Both the position numbers and the translations under genes were made by a program. Under the pieces are notes generated by a model, which searched no databases, had not been told where the DNA came from, and saw only the letters and a list, made by a program, of their open reading frames with translations. Of a stretch of DNA of 64,000 nucleotides, positions 47,319 through 59,776 are shown one piece after another. The stretch lies in NCBI RefSeq assembly GCF_050003625.1, contig NC_134400.1, positions 61,566,241 through 61,630,240 of the forward strand, written 5' to 3'. The stretch is from Haematobia irritans (taxonomy: Eukaryota > Arthropoda > Insecta > Diptera > Muscidae). The first letter of the stretch is position 1; every line of letters starts with the position of its first letter.

Positions 47319-48030
47319 ATGAGGGCTGTTCGGAAACTTCTTAGCCTATCAATGAAAGAGAATTGTTAGTTTTTCAAACATATTTTCATTTTTCAATATA
47401 ATCTCCTGAAACTTCAATACACTTAGTCCAATGCTTTTCTAGCAATTCTATCCCTTGATTAAAATAGTTTCCTCAAGGTCTTCAAAATAGTGGTTTACAA
47501 CTGTAATTGCATCTTCATTTGAGGTAAAACGCTTGCCAGCAATGAATTTTTTTAGATTTGGGAACAAGTAAAAGTCACTGGGAGCTAAATCAGGAGAATA
47601 AGGGTGGTGGCCAAGCAACTCGTACTTTAATTCGTTGATTTTAGCAATTGTTAAAACGCTCTTGTGCTCTGGTGCGTTGTCTTGATGAAAAATTATTTTT
47701 TTGTGTTGTAAGCCAAGACATTTTTCTCGTTGCAATATTGCTTTACCCTTTTGCAGATAGTCAATCAATAAAATACCTTTGAAGTCCCAAAAAAATCGTT
47801 GCCATAACCTTACCAGCCGATTGCATTGTTTTTGCCTTCTTTGGGGCACTTCCTCCAGCTTCAGTCCAATGTTTGGATTGTTCTTTTGTCTCTGGAGTAT
47901 AGTGGTGGATCCATGTCTCATCAACAGTTATGAAACGACGCTTAAAATCCATTTTATTTCGCTTAAAACGTTTACCCAAAAAATGTTTAATTTTAATATT
48001 ATTTATATTGCCGATTATGACGATTTTTAT
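47319..48030 (-). pseudogene. DD34D mariner, 3' part, frameshifted
   Basis: The terminus GAGGGCTGTTCGGAAAC starts right after TA in T6. On the minus strand FKRRFITVDETWIHHYTPET, then (after a one-base shift in a T-run near 47800) WDFKGILLIDYLQKGK, HQDNAPEHKSVLTIAK and YSPDLAPSDFYLFPNLKK. The last motif carries the third catalytic D, with spacing of the usual mariner kind. The N-terminal DNA-binding half is absent; the copy ends at the next DINE element. Confidence 0.85.
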
Positions 48031-48032
48031 CG

Positions 48033-49278
48033 AAACAAGTATATACGGCCGTAAGTTCGGCCAGGCCGAATCTTATGTACCCTCCACCATGGATTGCATA
48101 GAAACTTGTACTAAAGACTGTCATCCACAATCGAATTAATTAATAATACGTATATAATTCATTTTGACAAAATTTTCTATAGCAATAAAATTTTGAAACA
48201 TTTTTCTATAGAAATAAAATTTTGACAAAACTTTCTATAGAAATAAAATGTGGACAAAATTTTCTATAGAAATAAAATTTGGACAAAATATTCTATAGTA
48301 ATAAAATTTTGATAAAATTTTCTATAGCAATAAAACTTTGGTAGATTATTTTTGGCTCAAGTGGCAACATGAACCGATATGGACCAATTTTTGTGTGATT
48401 GGGGATAGGTTATATATACACACAAACAAATATTTTTTGTTTTCAATCACGAAATTAATTGATCCAATTAATTTTTAATTTAAATGTCTTCAATCACAGA
48501 AATGATAGTATCAATTAAAAAATTAATTGAGAGTCAGTTAAATAATTAATTGAACCAATTAAAAAATTAATTGATGCTATTAATTTTTGTTTCAATTAAA
48601 AAATTTGTTGAATCAATTAAATTATTAATTGAATATTTTTTAAAAATCAATTAAGCTTTTAATTGCATAAATTTTCGTGAAATTTTTTTCTGTGTAACTA
48701 TAGACCGATACGGGCCAATTTTGGCATGGTTGTTAGCGGCCATATACTAGCGCAATGTACCAAATTTCACTACGTACCAAATTTCAACCAGATCGGATGA
48801 ATTTTGCTCCTCCCAAAGCTCCGGAGGTCTAATCTGGGGATCGGTTTAAATGAGTGTTATATATAATTAAGACCGGTATGGACCAATTTTTGCATGGTTG
48901 TTAGAGACCATATACCAACACCATGTACCAAATTTCACAAGGATCGGATGAAATTTGCTTCTCTTTGAGGCTCCGCAAGCCAAATCTGGGAATCGCTTTA
49001 TATGGGGGCTATACGTAAAGTGGACCGATATGGCCCATTTGCAATACCATCCGACCTACATCAATAACAACTACGTGTACCAAGCTTCAAGTCGATAGCT
49101 TGTTTCGTTCGGAAGTTAGCGTGATTTCAACAGACGGACGTGCTTAGATCGACTCAGCATTTCACCACGACCCAGAATATATATACATTATGGGGTCTTA
49201 GAGCAATATTTCGATGTGTTACAAACGGAAATACAAAGTTAATATGCCCCCCATCCTATGGTAGAAAAAAGAGGGTAG
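48033..49278 (+). mobile_element. DINE-1-like element, type A, containing MITE M1
   Basis: ACAAGTATATACGGCCG start, hairpin, minisatellite (48158-48345), units, GACGGACGTGCTTAGATCG block and a damaged end hairpin (CCATCCTATGGTAGAAAA). Interrupted at 48419-48694. Confidence 0.65.
48419..48694. mobile_element. M-type MITE, copy M1 (276 bp)
   Basis: CACACAAACAAATATT ... AATTTTTTTCTGTG with TA on both sides. The inside is built of AATTAATTGA motifs in both orientations. Without it the DINE reads TATATAACTATAGACC as in the copy at 42460. Confidence 0.75.
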
Positions 49279-49603
49279 AAAAATTATTGCATGTAGATCA
49301 ATTCTATACGACAGTGAAAATACTCCAACACAAAGTGATCCATTAAAATAGAGCACGGTAAGAAATATCGCTTCCTCACTATTTCAGCAATCCTTTGCAT
49401 GTACTTTGCAGTACAATATATTTATACATTCAAGCAGGTTCTGGTAGAAATACTTCCTTAAAATCCATTTGTGGCAAGGCCGTAGCCAAGATTTTTATTT
49501 TTGGGGGGGGGGGGGGGGGAGGGGGGTTTCAACTTTAGAAAAAAATATTCATATAATCTCATGTGTAGAAAATTTTATTTATGTACCTATGTATACAATA
49601 TTT

Positions 49604-50096
49604 TTATAATATTAAATTGAGCCTACGGGCTTTTTGGACAGCAAAAAAATGAATGACTTCTTCAGTCGGCACATTTATTCGGCGATGAACCGACATTAAT
49701 GCCAATCCATTGAGTCTACTCTCGCTAGTCGAATTTCTAAGATACGTCTTTAATCTCTTCATTGTTGAAAATGAACGTTCGGATGAGCACGTACACACAA
49801 AAAAAATTTCACGAAATTTTTTCCAATTAAAATTTTAATTGAGTTTTAAAAAATATTCAATTAAAAATTTAATTGATTTAACAAATTTTTTAATTGAAAC
49901 AAAAATCAATCACAAAAATAATAGTATCAACTAATTTTTTAATTGGATCAATTAACTTTTTAATTCACCTTCAATTAATTTTTTAATTGATACTATCATT
50001 TCTGTGATTGAAGACAGTTCAATTAAAAATTAATTGGATCACTTAATTTCGTGATTGAAACAGAAAAAAAAATTTTGTGTGTAGTAACTGCAGGGA
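49604..50096 (-). pseudogene. hAT transposase C-terminal fragment, split by M2
   Basis: On the minus strand CSSERSFSTMKRLKTYLR followed by LNGLALMSVHR is the hAT dimerisation domain (usual form SERSFSTLRRLKTWLRS). Removing M2 (49794-50081) extends the frame upstream with IPAVTTC, as expected for the family. The rest of the transposase, including the catalytic core, is absent. Confidence 0.75.
49794..50081. mobile_element. M-type MITE, copy M2 (288 bp)
   Basis: CACACAAAAAAAATTTCACG ... AAAAAAAATTTTGTGTG with TA on each side (49792-49793, 50082-50083). AATTAATT-rich inside; no gene. Confidence 0.75.
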
Positions 50097-51124
50097 TGGA
50101 AAATGCAGTACGAAAGTACTTTTTTCAATACTTTTTCACCCCGGTCAGTACCGTAGTACCCCCGCGAATGATTTAGTACCTTTTGTGTAGACATTTTTGA
50201 GTCGATATCAGATTTAAGGTACAATAGCTTTGAAAAATATTTTAATATTTTGAGAAAGTCTTTATCAACCTTATTTGCTAATAATCTTTTACAAATATGG
50301 CAAAACAGACATGTTCATGTGGGAAGAAAATCCCGATTTTTTAAAAGACATAGTCAAAAACAGGATTTTATTGAACTTCAAGAATGTTTTAGTCGAAAAA
50401 AGAATGCGATTCTATATTATCGATTTTTTATTTCGGTAGAAAATGTTGTCAAAATTTTATTTCTATATAGAATTTTTGCAAAATTTTATTTTTATAGAAA
50501 ATTTTTTCAAAATTTTATTTCAATTGAAAAGTTTGTAAAAATTATATTTCTATAGGAAAATTTTGCAAAATTTTATTTTTATAGAAAAAATTTTGCAAAT
50601 TTTTTTTTCTATAGAATTTTTTTGCAAAATTTTATTTCTATAGAAAATTTTTGCAAAATTTTATTTATATAGAAAATTAAAAGAATATGCACGATTGGAA
50701 ATATCTCTTTATTGCACTCTCCAAGTGCTTCCATCGCTGAATTAGGCAGGTTCTTTTCGCAGGTTTTGCGCCATTTCATTTACACATGTGTGTTTGGCTG
50801 TTTCGTTGTTGTTGCTATGGCCAAACAAAGCGATTCATGTTCACAAAAAGAACAACAAACACACATAAAAAGCAGAAATACATTTTCCAAAAATGAAATT
50901 TGTGGTGCGAGAACAAAAACAATTTGTTTTTTCGACCGTCGTTTGACGGGCTTTTCAACTAGTATTATATGATTTGTGCATGTTTTATAGGTAAGCGTTT
51001 TCAAAATAAAACCTATGCAGCTAAAAATATATATTTCTTTATATAAAAATATTCATTCATTTCGGGGGTGGTTTGACCCCCCTCATCACCCCCCCCCCCC
51101 CCTGAAAACGGCCTTGATTTGTGG

Positions 51125-52392
51125 TGACATGATACAACAAAAATTATGGCATTGCATAATTTTAAACCTTCAATGACAGTACTCAGACAGCACAATGATG
51201 TCATGAATTAATTCATTCATTGTAATAACCAATTTGTGTTGACATACTTGAACTACATTTTAAAGACATAGTATTGGCTCGGTTTTCGCAGTGACAAATA
51301 ATTAATTTCAAAATCGATTATTGTACCCAATTCATGCGTTAGTTCTTTTTCTTCCAGATATTGTCATTCATATCAGGGATATGATTGTTTTGATTTATAT
51401 TTTTAATTGTTTAAGAAAAATTTACCGCAAAAATATATGGATTTTCAATTCGAAATCCGAATACATTGAATTTTAATGGAATTAACTTTAAAGAAGATTT
51501 AAGTGGCAGCCCGCTTTTTTAAGCTCACATATTGATTCCGAGCCAAAGAAGCGGAGAATTGAAGCAAAAATACATTTAATTTTAAATTTGCGTACTTGAT
51601 AAGAAACAAATTTTAATTTTTTAGTTTTTTCAATTTCCAAATTCAGACTCAACTTCAAGTAGAAATTAGGCTATGATTGAAGTAAAAATCGTCTTTAACG
51701 TAAAGTGTTGAAAGACATCTCCTATTTTTAAACACTTTTTTGCTTTGTTGTCAAGATGCAAAAAGATAATTTCATTAATTTTAAATAATTTTTCACAATT
51801 ATTAAAGACATGTTGACCTTAGTCATACCAAATTTTATTTTATTGTAAGATATCCATTTTTAAGTCGAACCACCTAATTATAAGGACAAGGAAAAAACTT
51901 TATAGAGAGAAATGTGTCTTCTATGTTAAGCAAAAGGTGCATTCGTATTTTAGGGACACGAAATCTTTGGGCTCACGACAATAGTTTTTAAGTGTACTCA
52001 TCCATTTGACATGGCATCAAATCGTTAAACAATATGCGAGACTGGATAGTATTTCGAAAACACACATTAATGTTGTTGTGTATAAACATCCTGTTTTGTG
52101 GTACTGTGCGAGGGAATGTTTTTGAAAGTAAAGCCACGTTTTCGCACGAAAAACTGTTATACACCATATAAAAAACGTTAGCGCGGAATACATGCGAAAT
52201 CATTGTTTTGAGCATTTTCCAACAAATATTTATACAACCCTGCATTTTTTGCACGAAAAAATAGGCAGGCATATTATTTCGCATAAATAAGTTAACATCC
52301 CTGGGTTTGAGACCCTATTTATGGAGATAGATGAAGATATTCGGTTTTCGCAGAAACGAACTTAGTACTAAGCATAAGTGTGAAACGCCGCG
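51125..52392. other. unassigned sequence with a C-type MITE remnant
   Basis: About 51535-51995 aligns with C1/C2 (GAGCCAAAGAAGCGGAGAATTG; TTTTTAAGTG end) but the left end is lost. The rest has no recognised content. Confidence 0.45.
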
Positions 52393-52394
52393 TA

Positions 52395-54603
52395 CACTGA
52401 AAAAATACTTACGTGGTTTTAAAGATTACGCAACCTTAATTTTAGGATGCACAATTTACATAATATTAAGGACTTTAAAATAATGACATTTTAATTAAAA
52501 GAAAGTTTGAATTTTTTGCTTCAAATGTTGTTATTTTTGTTAAATTCGTAAGTCCTTGAACGAAGACAAATTTTCCTTAAAGTAAAAGAAAAAAAAACAT
52601 TTTTCATTTAAAGAAATTATCCTTAAATAAACCGAAGTATTGAATCTTTATATTTAATATAAAAACGCTTCAAATATAGGCTAAGACTTATTTTGTATCT
52701 TTGGTTTAAAGTTTTTTGTGATTAAGAATTTTTATTTTTATACCCACCACCATAGGGGTATATTAACTTTGTCATTCCGTTTGTAACACATCGAAATATT
52801 GCTCTAAGACCCCATAAAGTATATATATTCTGGGTCGTGGTGAAATTCTGAGTCGATCTGAGCATGTCCGTCCGTCCGTCCGTCCGTCTGTTGAAAGCAC
52901 GCTAACTTCCGAACGAAACAAGCTATCGACTTGAAACTTGGCACAAGTAGTTGTTATTGATGTAGGTAGGATGGTATTGCAAATGGGCCATATCGGTGCA
53001 CTTTTACGTATAGCCCCCATATAAACGGACCCCAAAATTTGACTTGCGAGGCCTCTAAGAGAAGCAAATTTCATCCGATCCGGCTGAAATTTGGTACATG
53101 GTGTTGGTATATGGTCTCTAACAACCACGCAAAAATTGGTCCACATCGGTCCATAATTATATATAGCCCCCATATAAACCGATCCCACGATTTGGCTTGC
53201 GAGGCCCCTAAGAGAAGTAAATTTCATCCGATCCGGCTGAAATTTGGTACATGGTGTCAGTATATGGTCTCTAACAACCATGCAAAAATTGGTCCACATC
53301 GGTCCATAATTATATATAGCCCCCATATAAACCGATCCCCCGATTTGGCTTGCGAGGCCTCTAAGAGAAGCAAATTTCATCCGATCCGGCTGAAATTTGG
53401 TACGTGATGTTAGTATATGGTATCTAACAACCATGCAAAAATTGGTCCACATCGGTTCATAATTATATATAGCCCCCATATAAACCGATCACCAGATTTG
53501 ACCTCCGGAACCTCTTGGAAGACCAAAATTCATCTGATTCAGTTGAAATTTGGTACGTGGTGTTAATATATGGCCTCAAACTCCCATGCAAAAATTGGTC
53601 GATATCGGTCCATAATTATATATAGGCCCCATATAAACCGATCCCAGAGCCCCTTGGAAGAGCAAAATTCTTCCCATTCGGTTGGAATTTGGTACGTGAT
53701 GTTAGTATATGGTATCCAACAACCATGCACGAATTGGTTCCTATCAGTCCATAATTATATATAGCTCCCATATAAACCGATCCCCAGATTTGACCTCCGG
53801 TGCCTTTTGGAGAAGCAAAATTCATCCGATCTGCTTGAAATTTGGTACGTGGTGGTAGTATATGATATTTAACAACCATGCCAAAAGTGGTCCATGTCAG
53901 TCCATAATCGTACATAGTCCCATATAAACCGATCCCGAGATTTGGTTTTGGAACCTCTTGGAGGAGCAAATTTCATCCGAGTGAGTTGAAATTTGGTACA
54001 TTGTGCTAGTATATGGTCGTTAAGAACCATGCTTAACTAGGTCCGTATCGGCCTATAGTTATATATGACCCTCAGATAAATCGATCCCCAATCACACAAA
54101 AATTGGTCCATATCAAGTTCATAATTGTATATAGCCTCCATATAAGCGACCCCCATATTTCAATTCTGGCTCTCTACGTATGGACTAAATCACAATTTAG
54201 AAAACGATGTTAAGAAGTTTTAAGATACCACAACCCAAGTAATTCGATTGTGGATGATAGTCTTTCGTAGAAGTTTCTACGCAATCCATGGTGGTGGGTA
54301 CATAAGATTCGGCCTGGCCGAACTTGCGGCCGTATATACTTGTTTATTTTGAAGTATCTTTTATAATTTGGATTTTTAAACTGGCATATGTTTGTACGTA
54401 AATAGCTTTATTTATATATCGCAAAAAGAGAAAAAAAATTTATAAATGAGATCAATATCCTATTTTTAATTTAATTAATCCTAGATTTAAAGCTACATAG
54501 GTCTCTAAAAACTGTCTTTATTTTGAAGAAGTCCAACCTTTTGCTCGGAATCAATACCAGTATCCTTAAGGAAAGGTTTGTAGATTCATTTTTTTTTTTA
54601 GTG
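52395..54603. mobile_element. C'-type element with TA duplication, split by a DINE
   Basis: CACTGAAAAAATACTTACG at the left (after TA 52393-52394), TTTTTTTTTAGTG at the right (before TA 54604-54605). Own sequence 52395-52738 and 54344-54603 aligns with 20150-20960. Confidence 0.6.
52739..54343 (-). mobile_element. DINE-1-like element, type A, longest copy
   Basis: Begins TATACCCACCACCATAGG and ends GGCCGTATATACTTGTT. CTTGCGAGG marks of three units lie at 53043, 53196 and 53349, exactly 153 bp apart; about eight units in all. Conserved GTCGATCTGAGCATG plus CCGTCCGTCCGTCTG block near 52850. The flanks share TTTATTTT, a possible duplication in low-complexity sequence. Frames stay open across units on both strands because 153 is a multiple of three. 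Confidence 0.7.
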
Positions 54604-54970
54604 TAGTCTCTTTGCCCATCGTTAGACTAAAGACTTTAGTCTCTGAAAACTTGGTTATCAAGCAATAAAAGAAAATAAGAATATAATAGGATATTCTATG
54701 ACTCAAATCTCAGGTATTTTATTAAAAAATAAGTAAGGAAAGTCTAAAGTCGGGCGGGGCCGACTATATTATACCCTGCACCACTTTGTAGATCTAAATT
54801 TTCGATACCATATCACATCCGTGTGTTGGGGGCTATATAAAAGTTTGTCCCAAATACATACATTTAAATATCACTCGATCTGGGCAGAATTTGATAGACT
54901 TCCAAAAAGTCTATAGACTCAAAATTTAAGTCGGCTAATGCACTAGGGTGGAACACAATGTTAGTAAAAA

Positions 54971-56293
54971 ACAAGTAAGGAAAGTCTAAAGTCGGGCGGG
55001 GCCGACTATATTATACCCTGCACCACTTTGTAGATCTAAATTTTCGATACCATATCACATCCGTCAAATGTTTGTTCCAAATACATACATTTAAATATCA
55101 CTCGATCTGTACAGAATTTGATAGACTTCTACAAATCTATAGACTCAAAATTTAAGTCGGCTAATGTACTAGGGTGGAACACAATATTAGTAAGAAAATA
55201 TGTGAAACATTTAAATCTGAAGCAATTTTAAGGAAACTTCGCAAAAGTTCATTTATGATTTATCGCTCGATATATATGTATTAGAAGTTTAGGAAAATTA
55301 GATTCATTTTTACAACTTTTGGACAAAGCAGTGGCGATTTTAGAAGGAAAATGTTGGTATTTTGGCCATTTTTCTCGAAATCAGAAAAACATATATATGG
55401 GAGCTATATCTAAATCTGAACCGATTTCAACCAAATTTGGCACGCATAGCAACAATGCTAATTCTACTCTCTGTGCAAAATTTCAACTAAATCGGAGTTA
55501 AAAATTGGCATCTGTGGTCATATGAGTGTAAATCGGGCGAAAGCTATATATGGGAGATATATCTAAATCTGAACCAATTTCAACCAAATTTGGCACGCAT
55601 GGCTACAATGCTAATTCTACTCCCTGTGCAAACTTTCAACTAAATCGGAGTTAAAAATTGGCCTCTGTGGTCATATGAGTGTAAATCGGGCGAAAGCTAT
55701 ATATGGGAGATATATCCAAATCTGAACCGATTTCAACCAAATTTAGCACGCATAGTTACAATGCTTATTCTACTCCCTGTGCAAAATTTAAACTAAATCG
55801 GAGCAAAAAATTGGCCTCTGTGGTCAAATGAGTGTAAATCGGGCGAAAGCTATATATGGGAGCTATATCTAAATCTGAACCGATTTGGCTGATATTTCGC
55901 AAGTTTTTCGAGACCCATAAAATATTCGGATGTACGGAATTTGAGGAAGATAGGTTGATATACACGCCAATTATGACCAGATCGGTGAAAAATATATATG
56001 GCAGCTATATTTAAATCTGAACCGATTTTTTCCAAAATCAATTGGGATCGTCTTTGAGCCGAAACAGGACCCTATACCAAATTTTAGGACAATCGGACTA
56101 AAACTGCGAGCTGTACTTTGCACACAAAAATAAATCAACAGACAGACAGACGGACATCGCTAAATCGACTCAGAATTTAATTCTAAGCCGATCCGTATAC
56201 TAAAAGGATGGTCTATGATTACTCCTTCTTGGCGTTACATACAAATGCACAAACTTATTATACCCTGTACCACAGTAGTGGTGAAGGGTATAA
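54971..56293 (+). mobile_element. DINE-1-like element, type B (inner)
   Basis: Complete: ACAAGTAAGGAAAGTC, hairpin, four GGGAGMTATATC units, AGACAGACGGACATCGC and ATCGACTCAGAATTT block, end hairpin TACCCTGTACCACAGTAGTGG. Inserted between GTTAGTAAAAA and AATATGGGAAAC of the outer copy. Confidence 0.65.
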
Positions 56294-56975
56294 ATATGGG
56301 AAACATTGAAATCTGAAGCAATTTTAAGGAAACTTCGCAAAAGTTTATTTATGATTTATCGCTCGATATATATGTATTAGAAGTTTAGGAAAATTAGAGT
56401 CATTTTTACAACTTTTCGACTAAGCAGGAGCGATTTTACAAGGAAAATGTTGGTATTTTGACCATTTTTGTCGAAATCAGAAAAACATATATATGGGAGC
56501 TAATTCTACATCTGATCCGATTTCAACCAAATTTGGTACGCATAGCTACAATGCTAATTTTACTCCCTGTGCAAAATTTCAACTAAATCGGAGCAAAAAA
56601 TTGGCCTCTGTGGTCATATGAGTGTAAATCGGGCGAAAGCTATATATGGGAGCTATATCTAAATCTGAACCGATTTCAACCAAATTTGGCACGCATAGCT
56701 ACTCCCTATGCAAAATTTCAATTAAATCGGAGTAAAAGATTGGCCACTGTGGTCATGTGGTCATATGAGTGTAAATCGGGCGAACGATATATATGGGAGC
56801 TTATCTAACTCTGAACCGATTTCAATAAAATTTGGCACACTTAACTGCACTACTAATTGTACTCCTAGTGCAAAATTTCAAACAAATTGGGATAAAACTC
56901 TGCCTTCTGGGACCGTATTAGACCATATCGGGCGAAAGATATATATGGGAGCTATATCTAAATCTGAACCGATTT

Positions 56976-57277
<302 letters not shown>

Positions 57278-57510
57278 CATGTGTCTATCTCGTCTCCTTC
57301 TGGGTGTTGCAAACATATGCACTAACTTATAATACCCTGTTCCACAATGTGGCGCAGGGTATAAATAGATATATTTACTTTAACAATAAGAAGAACTTTT
57401 TTCCACCTAAACAAAACCATATATGACGACGATTATATTTTTATCAAATCTTGTCAAATTATGGATGGAAAAGGTCCATGGCATTGATTGCGAAACATTT
57501 TCTTGCGTTT

Positions 57511-57847
57511 GGTTAGGTGGCAGCCCGATGTATCAGGCTCACTTAGACTATTCAGTCCATTGTGATACCTCATTGGGGTAACTTCTCTCTTATCACTGAG
57601 TGCTGCCCGATTCCATGTTAAGCTCAATGACAAGGGACCTCCTTTTATAGCCGAGTCCGAACGGCATTCCACATTCCAGTGAAACCACTTAGAGAAGCTT
57701 TGAAACCCTCAGAAATGTCACCAGCATTACTGAGGTGGGATAATCCACCCTGAAAAACTTTTTGGTGTTCGGTCGAAGCAGGAATCGAACCCACGACCTT
57801 GTGTATGCAAGGCGGGCATGCTAACCATTGCACCACGTTGGCTCCCG
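57511..57847 (-). mobile_element. tRNA-derived SINE sharing the LOA LINE 3' end
   Basis: On the minus strand: tRNA-like head 57847-57771 (box A GTGGTGCAATGGTTAGC, box B GGGTTCGATTCCTG), a body with AATGCCGTTCGGACTCGGC and GGGCAGCACTCAGTGATAAG, and a tail 57572-57511 (GGTATCACAATGGACTGAAT ... TCGGGCTGCCACCTAACC) nearly identical to the LOA tail at 37420-37485. Pol III would transcribe it; the LOA reverse transcriptase would copy it from the shared 3' end. No clear target duplication was found. Confidence 0.8.
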
Positions 57848-58990
57848 ACATTATTTATTACATCTTTTTTGGGAAAGAACAGTGCTTAATATAAACGAAA
57901 TCGACAGAGAATTTCGAAGGGGAAGTGGTGAGAACTATGTTAGTCAATATTCATCACAAAAATCCTGTATGTTGCTTCCAATCAAACTTTTTTATTGCGT
58001 AAATCATATGGCAAACGGTGTACATAATACGAATATCGACAAAGTGATCATCAGTTCATATCACTGGATTTCAAGACAGAATTCACCAGATTTATTTTTA
58101 ATAACGATGATCTTTTACGGAATCATTTTAAAAACTTTTTATCATAATCATGCAAATGCCAAACATGCTGCACTCCCTTGTGACTTTTTGTAAACGTACA
58201 CAGATATGCCATACATCACGGTAGCGTCACCACATATCCTCTAAAAGGCCACAGCATTATTCGCTACACACACACATCATGCTACAGAAATAAAATGAGA
58301 AATTACAACAAGTCCGGACATTCATCCTCTCAGAGTTTGTTGTCTTGGAATTTACACCCACCAACCATAATTCATTTTGGGATAGTCTTAATCTGATAAA
58401 TTATATTAACATCAAAAATATATTCAAGGATGTACATACACTCGAAAGAAAATAGAACTGAAATGGGAATAATATTTAAAATTTTTAATTTAAAGTCAAT
58501 CAAGAGAGGTAGAATAAATGAAAGCAATATAAGCGTACTATTCATATGAGGAAGGCAAAATCGTATTTACGGCTAACCGACATTTTGTCAAAAAACAGAC
58601 GATGTTGGCACTTTGTAATCGAACATTAATGTTTGTCAATATCGATTAATCAACTTTTATAACTCATCAACACGAAATTATCAAGTTAATAGTATATGCT
58701 TAAACATTTTTATATTTTTTTATAAAATATACGATATACAACAAATTTGCTTCAATTTAAGAAAATCATTTTTTTATTTAAAGAAGAAAAAAATCATTAA
58801 ATTAACTGAAAACATAAATTAAATAAAAAAATCAATATCAAAATCGTAGTTGAAGGTCAAAATTGTTGGATCCAAGCAAACTATTTTTACAGTGTGGCTA
58901 TAATCTTAAATGAAAATACCCAACTGGTACAAACAACAACTTCCATCCTTGTACACTGACGAAAAAGTGAACCCAGCAGAAAAGGGAATG
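57848..58990. other. unassigned sequence, no gene called
   Basis: A short stretch (57883-57912) resembles the CAGTGCTTGATATAAACGAA part of T elements. The rest shows nothing recognisable; the longest open frame (57828-58193) runs out of the SINE head and is not gene-like. Confidence 0.35.
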
Positions 58991-58994
58991 CACA

Positions 58995-59775
58995 CTGAAC
59001 AAAAGTTTGTTCGGTTCCAAAGATTTTGTGTGACTAATGCTATGTGGTATGATTCCCAGCCAAAAACGAAGAGGATTAATGTAAGGATATATCCAAGACT
59101 CAATTCTCTTATAAATTTGAGTTTTGACACTTGGTACCAGGTGAAAAATTTGAATTTATTCATCTTTCCTGCTTTTTTCTTCATGTGCTATCAAAGTACT
59201 TTAGAAACGTGTTAACGACAACTTAAAATTCCAAATTATGATTCAACTTCAAGCAGACTTTATGCTATGTTTTAAAGGAAAACGTCTTTAAAATGAAGTG
59301 TTGAAAAACATCTCCCATTTTTTACGCTATTTGGCTTTGTAGTCAAGATCCAAAAAGTCAATTTAATGACGATATCATTGATTGGAAAGTTTTTTTTTTT
59401 GGAATTATTAAAGTAAAGTTGATCTTACACAGAAAAAAATATCACAAAATTTTTCCAATAACAATAAATTTAATTTTAAGATGTATTCAATTAAAAATTT
59501 TATTGATTCAACAAATATTTTATTTGAAACAAAAATCAATCTCAAAAATTAATGGTATCACTTAGTTTTTTAATAGGATCAATTTATTAATTGACTTTGG
59601 TGGTTAATGTTTTAGCTGACTCTGGTGATTGATACTATCATTTTTGTGATTGAAGACAAAAAATAGTTTTTTTTCTGTGTAGTGAAATAAAATGTTCTTT
59701 CGTGTAAAAATAACTATTTGTAAGTCGAATCACTTAACTTTTTGACAGGGAAAAAACTTGTAACATTTTCCGCCT
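58995..59775. mobile_element. C-type MITE copy with M3 inserted
   Basis: Starts CACTGAACAAAAGTTTG; the inside follows C1 (TCGGTTCCAAAGATTTTGTG, AAGTCGAATCACTTAA). Right end not resolved; it runs into the palindrome at 59777. Confidence 0.5.
59428..59679. mobile_element. M-type MITE, copy M3 (252 bp)
   Basis: CACAGAAAAAAATATCAC ... TTTTTTTTCTGTG with TA on each side. The same C-type sequence without it occurs at 16494-16515 (GTTGACCTTAGTCCAAAAAT), which has a single TA. Confidence 0.8.
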
Positions 59776-59776
59776 T

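Larger units (their letters stand above)
49475..51116. mobile_element. hAT-type element with 8-bp target duplication (degenerate inside)
   Basis: Ends CAAGGCCGT and ACGGCCTTG are flanked by the perfect 8-bp duplication ATTTGTGG (49467-49474, 51117-51124), the hAT hallmark. Near the ends are homopolymers G17AG6 (49503-49526) and C14 (51089-51102). Inside are the end of a hAT transposase, MITE M2, a second hAT-like terminus (CAGGGATGGAAAATGCAG at 50091), and a 29-bp minisatellite (50435-50690). Confidence 0.7.

Noticed and set aside
52772..53479. 235-codon minus-strand frame with 51-residue repeats (and a 122-codon frame on the plus strand)
   Set aside because: It follows from tandem DINE units of 153 bp, a multiple of three. 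Both strands stay open at once, start and end lie in repeat ends, and other copies are full of stops.
57828..58193. 121-codon frame
   Set aside because: It begins in the antisense of the SINE tRNA head and has no recognisable domain or splice context.
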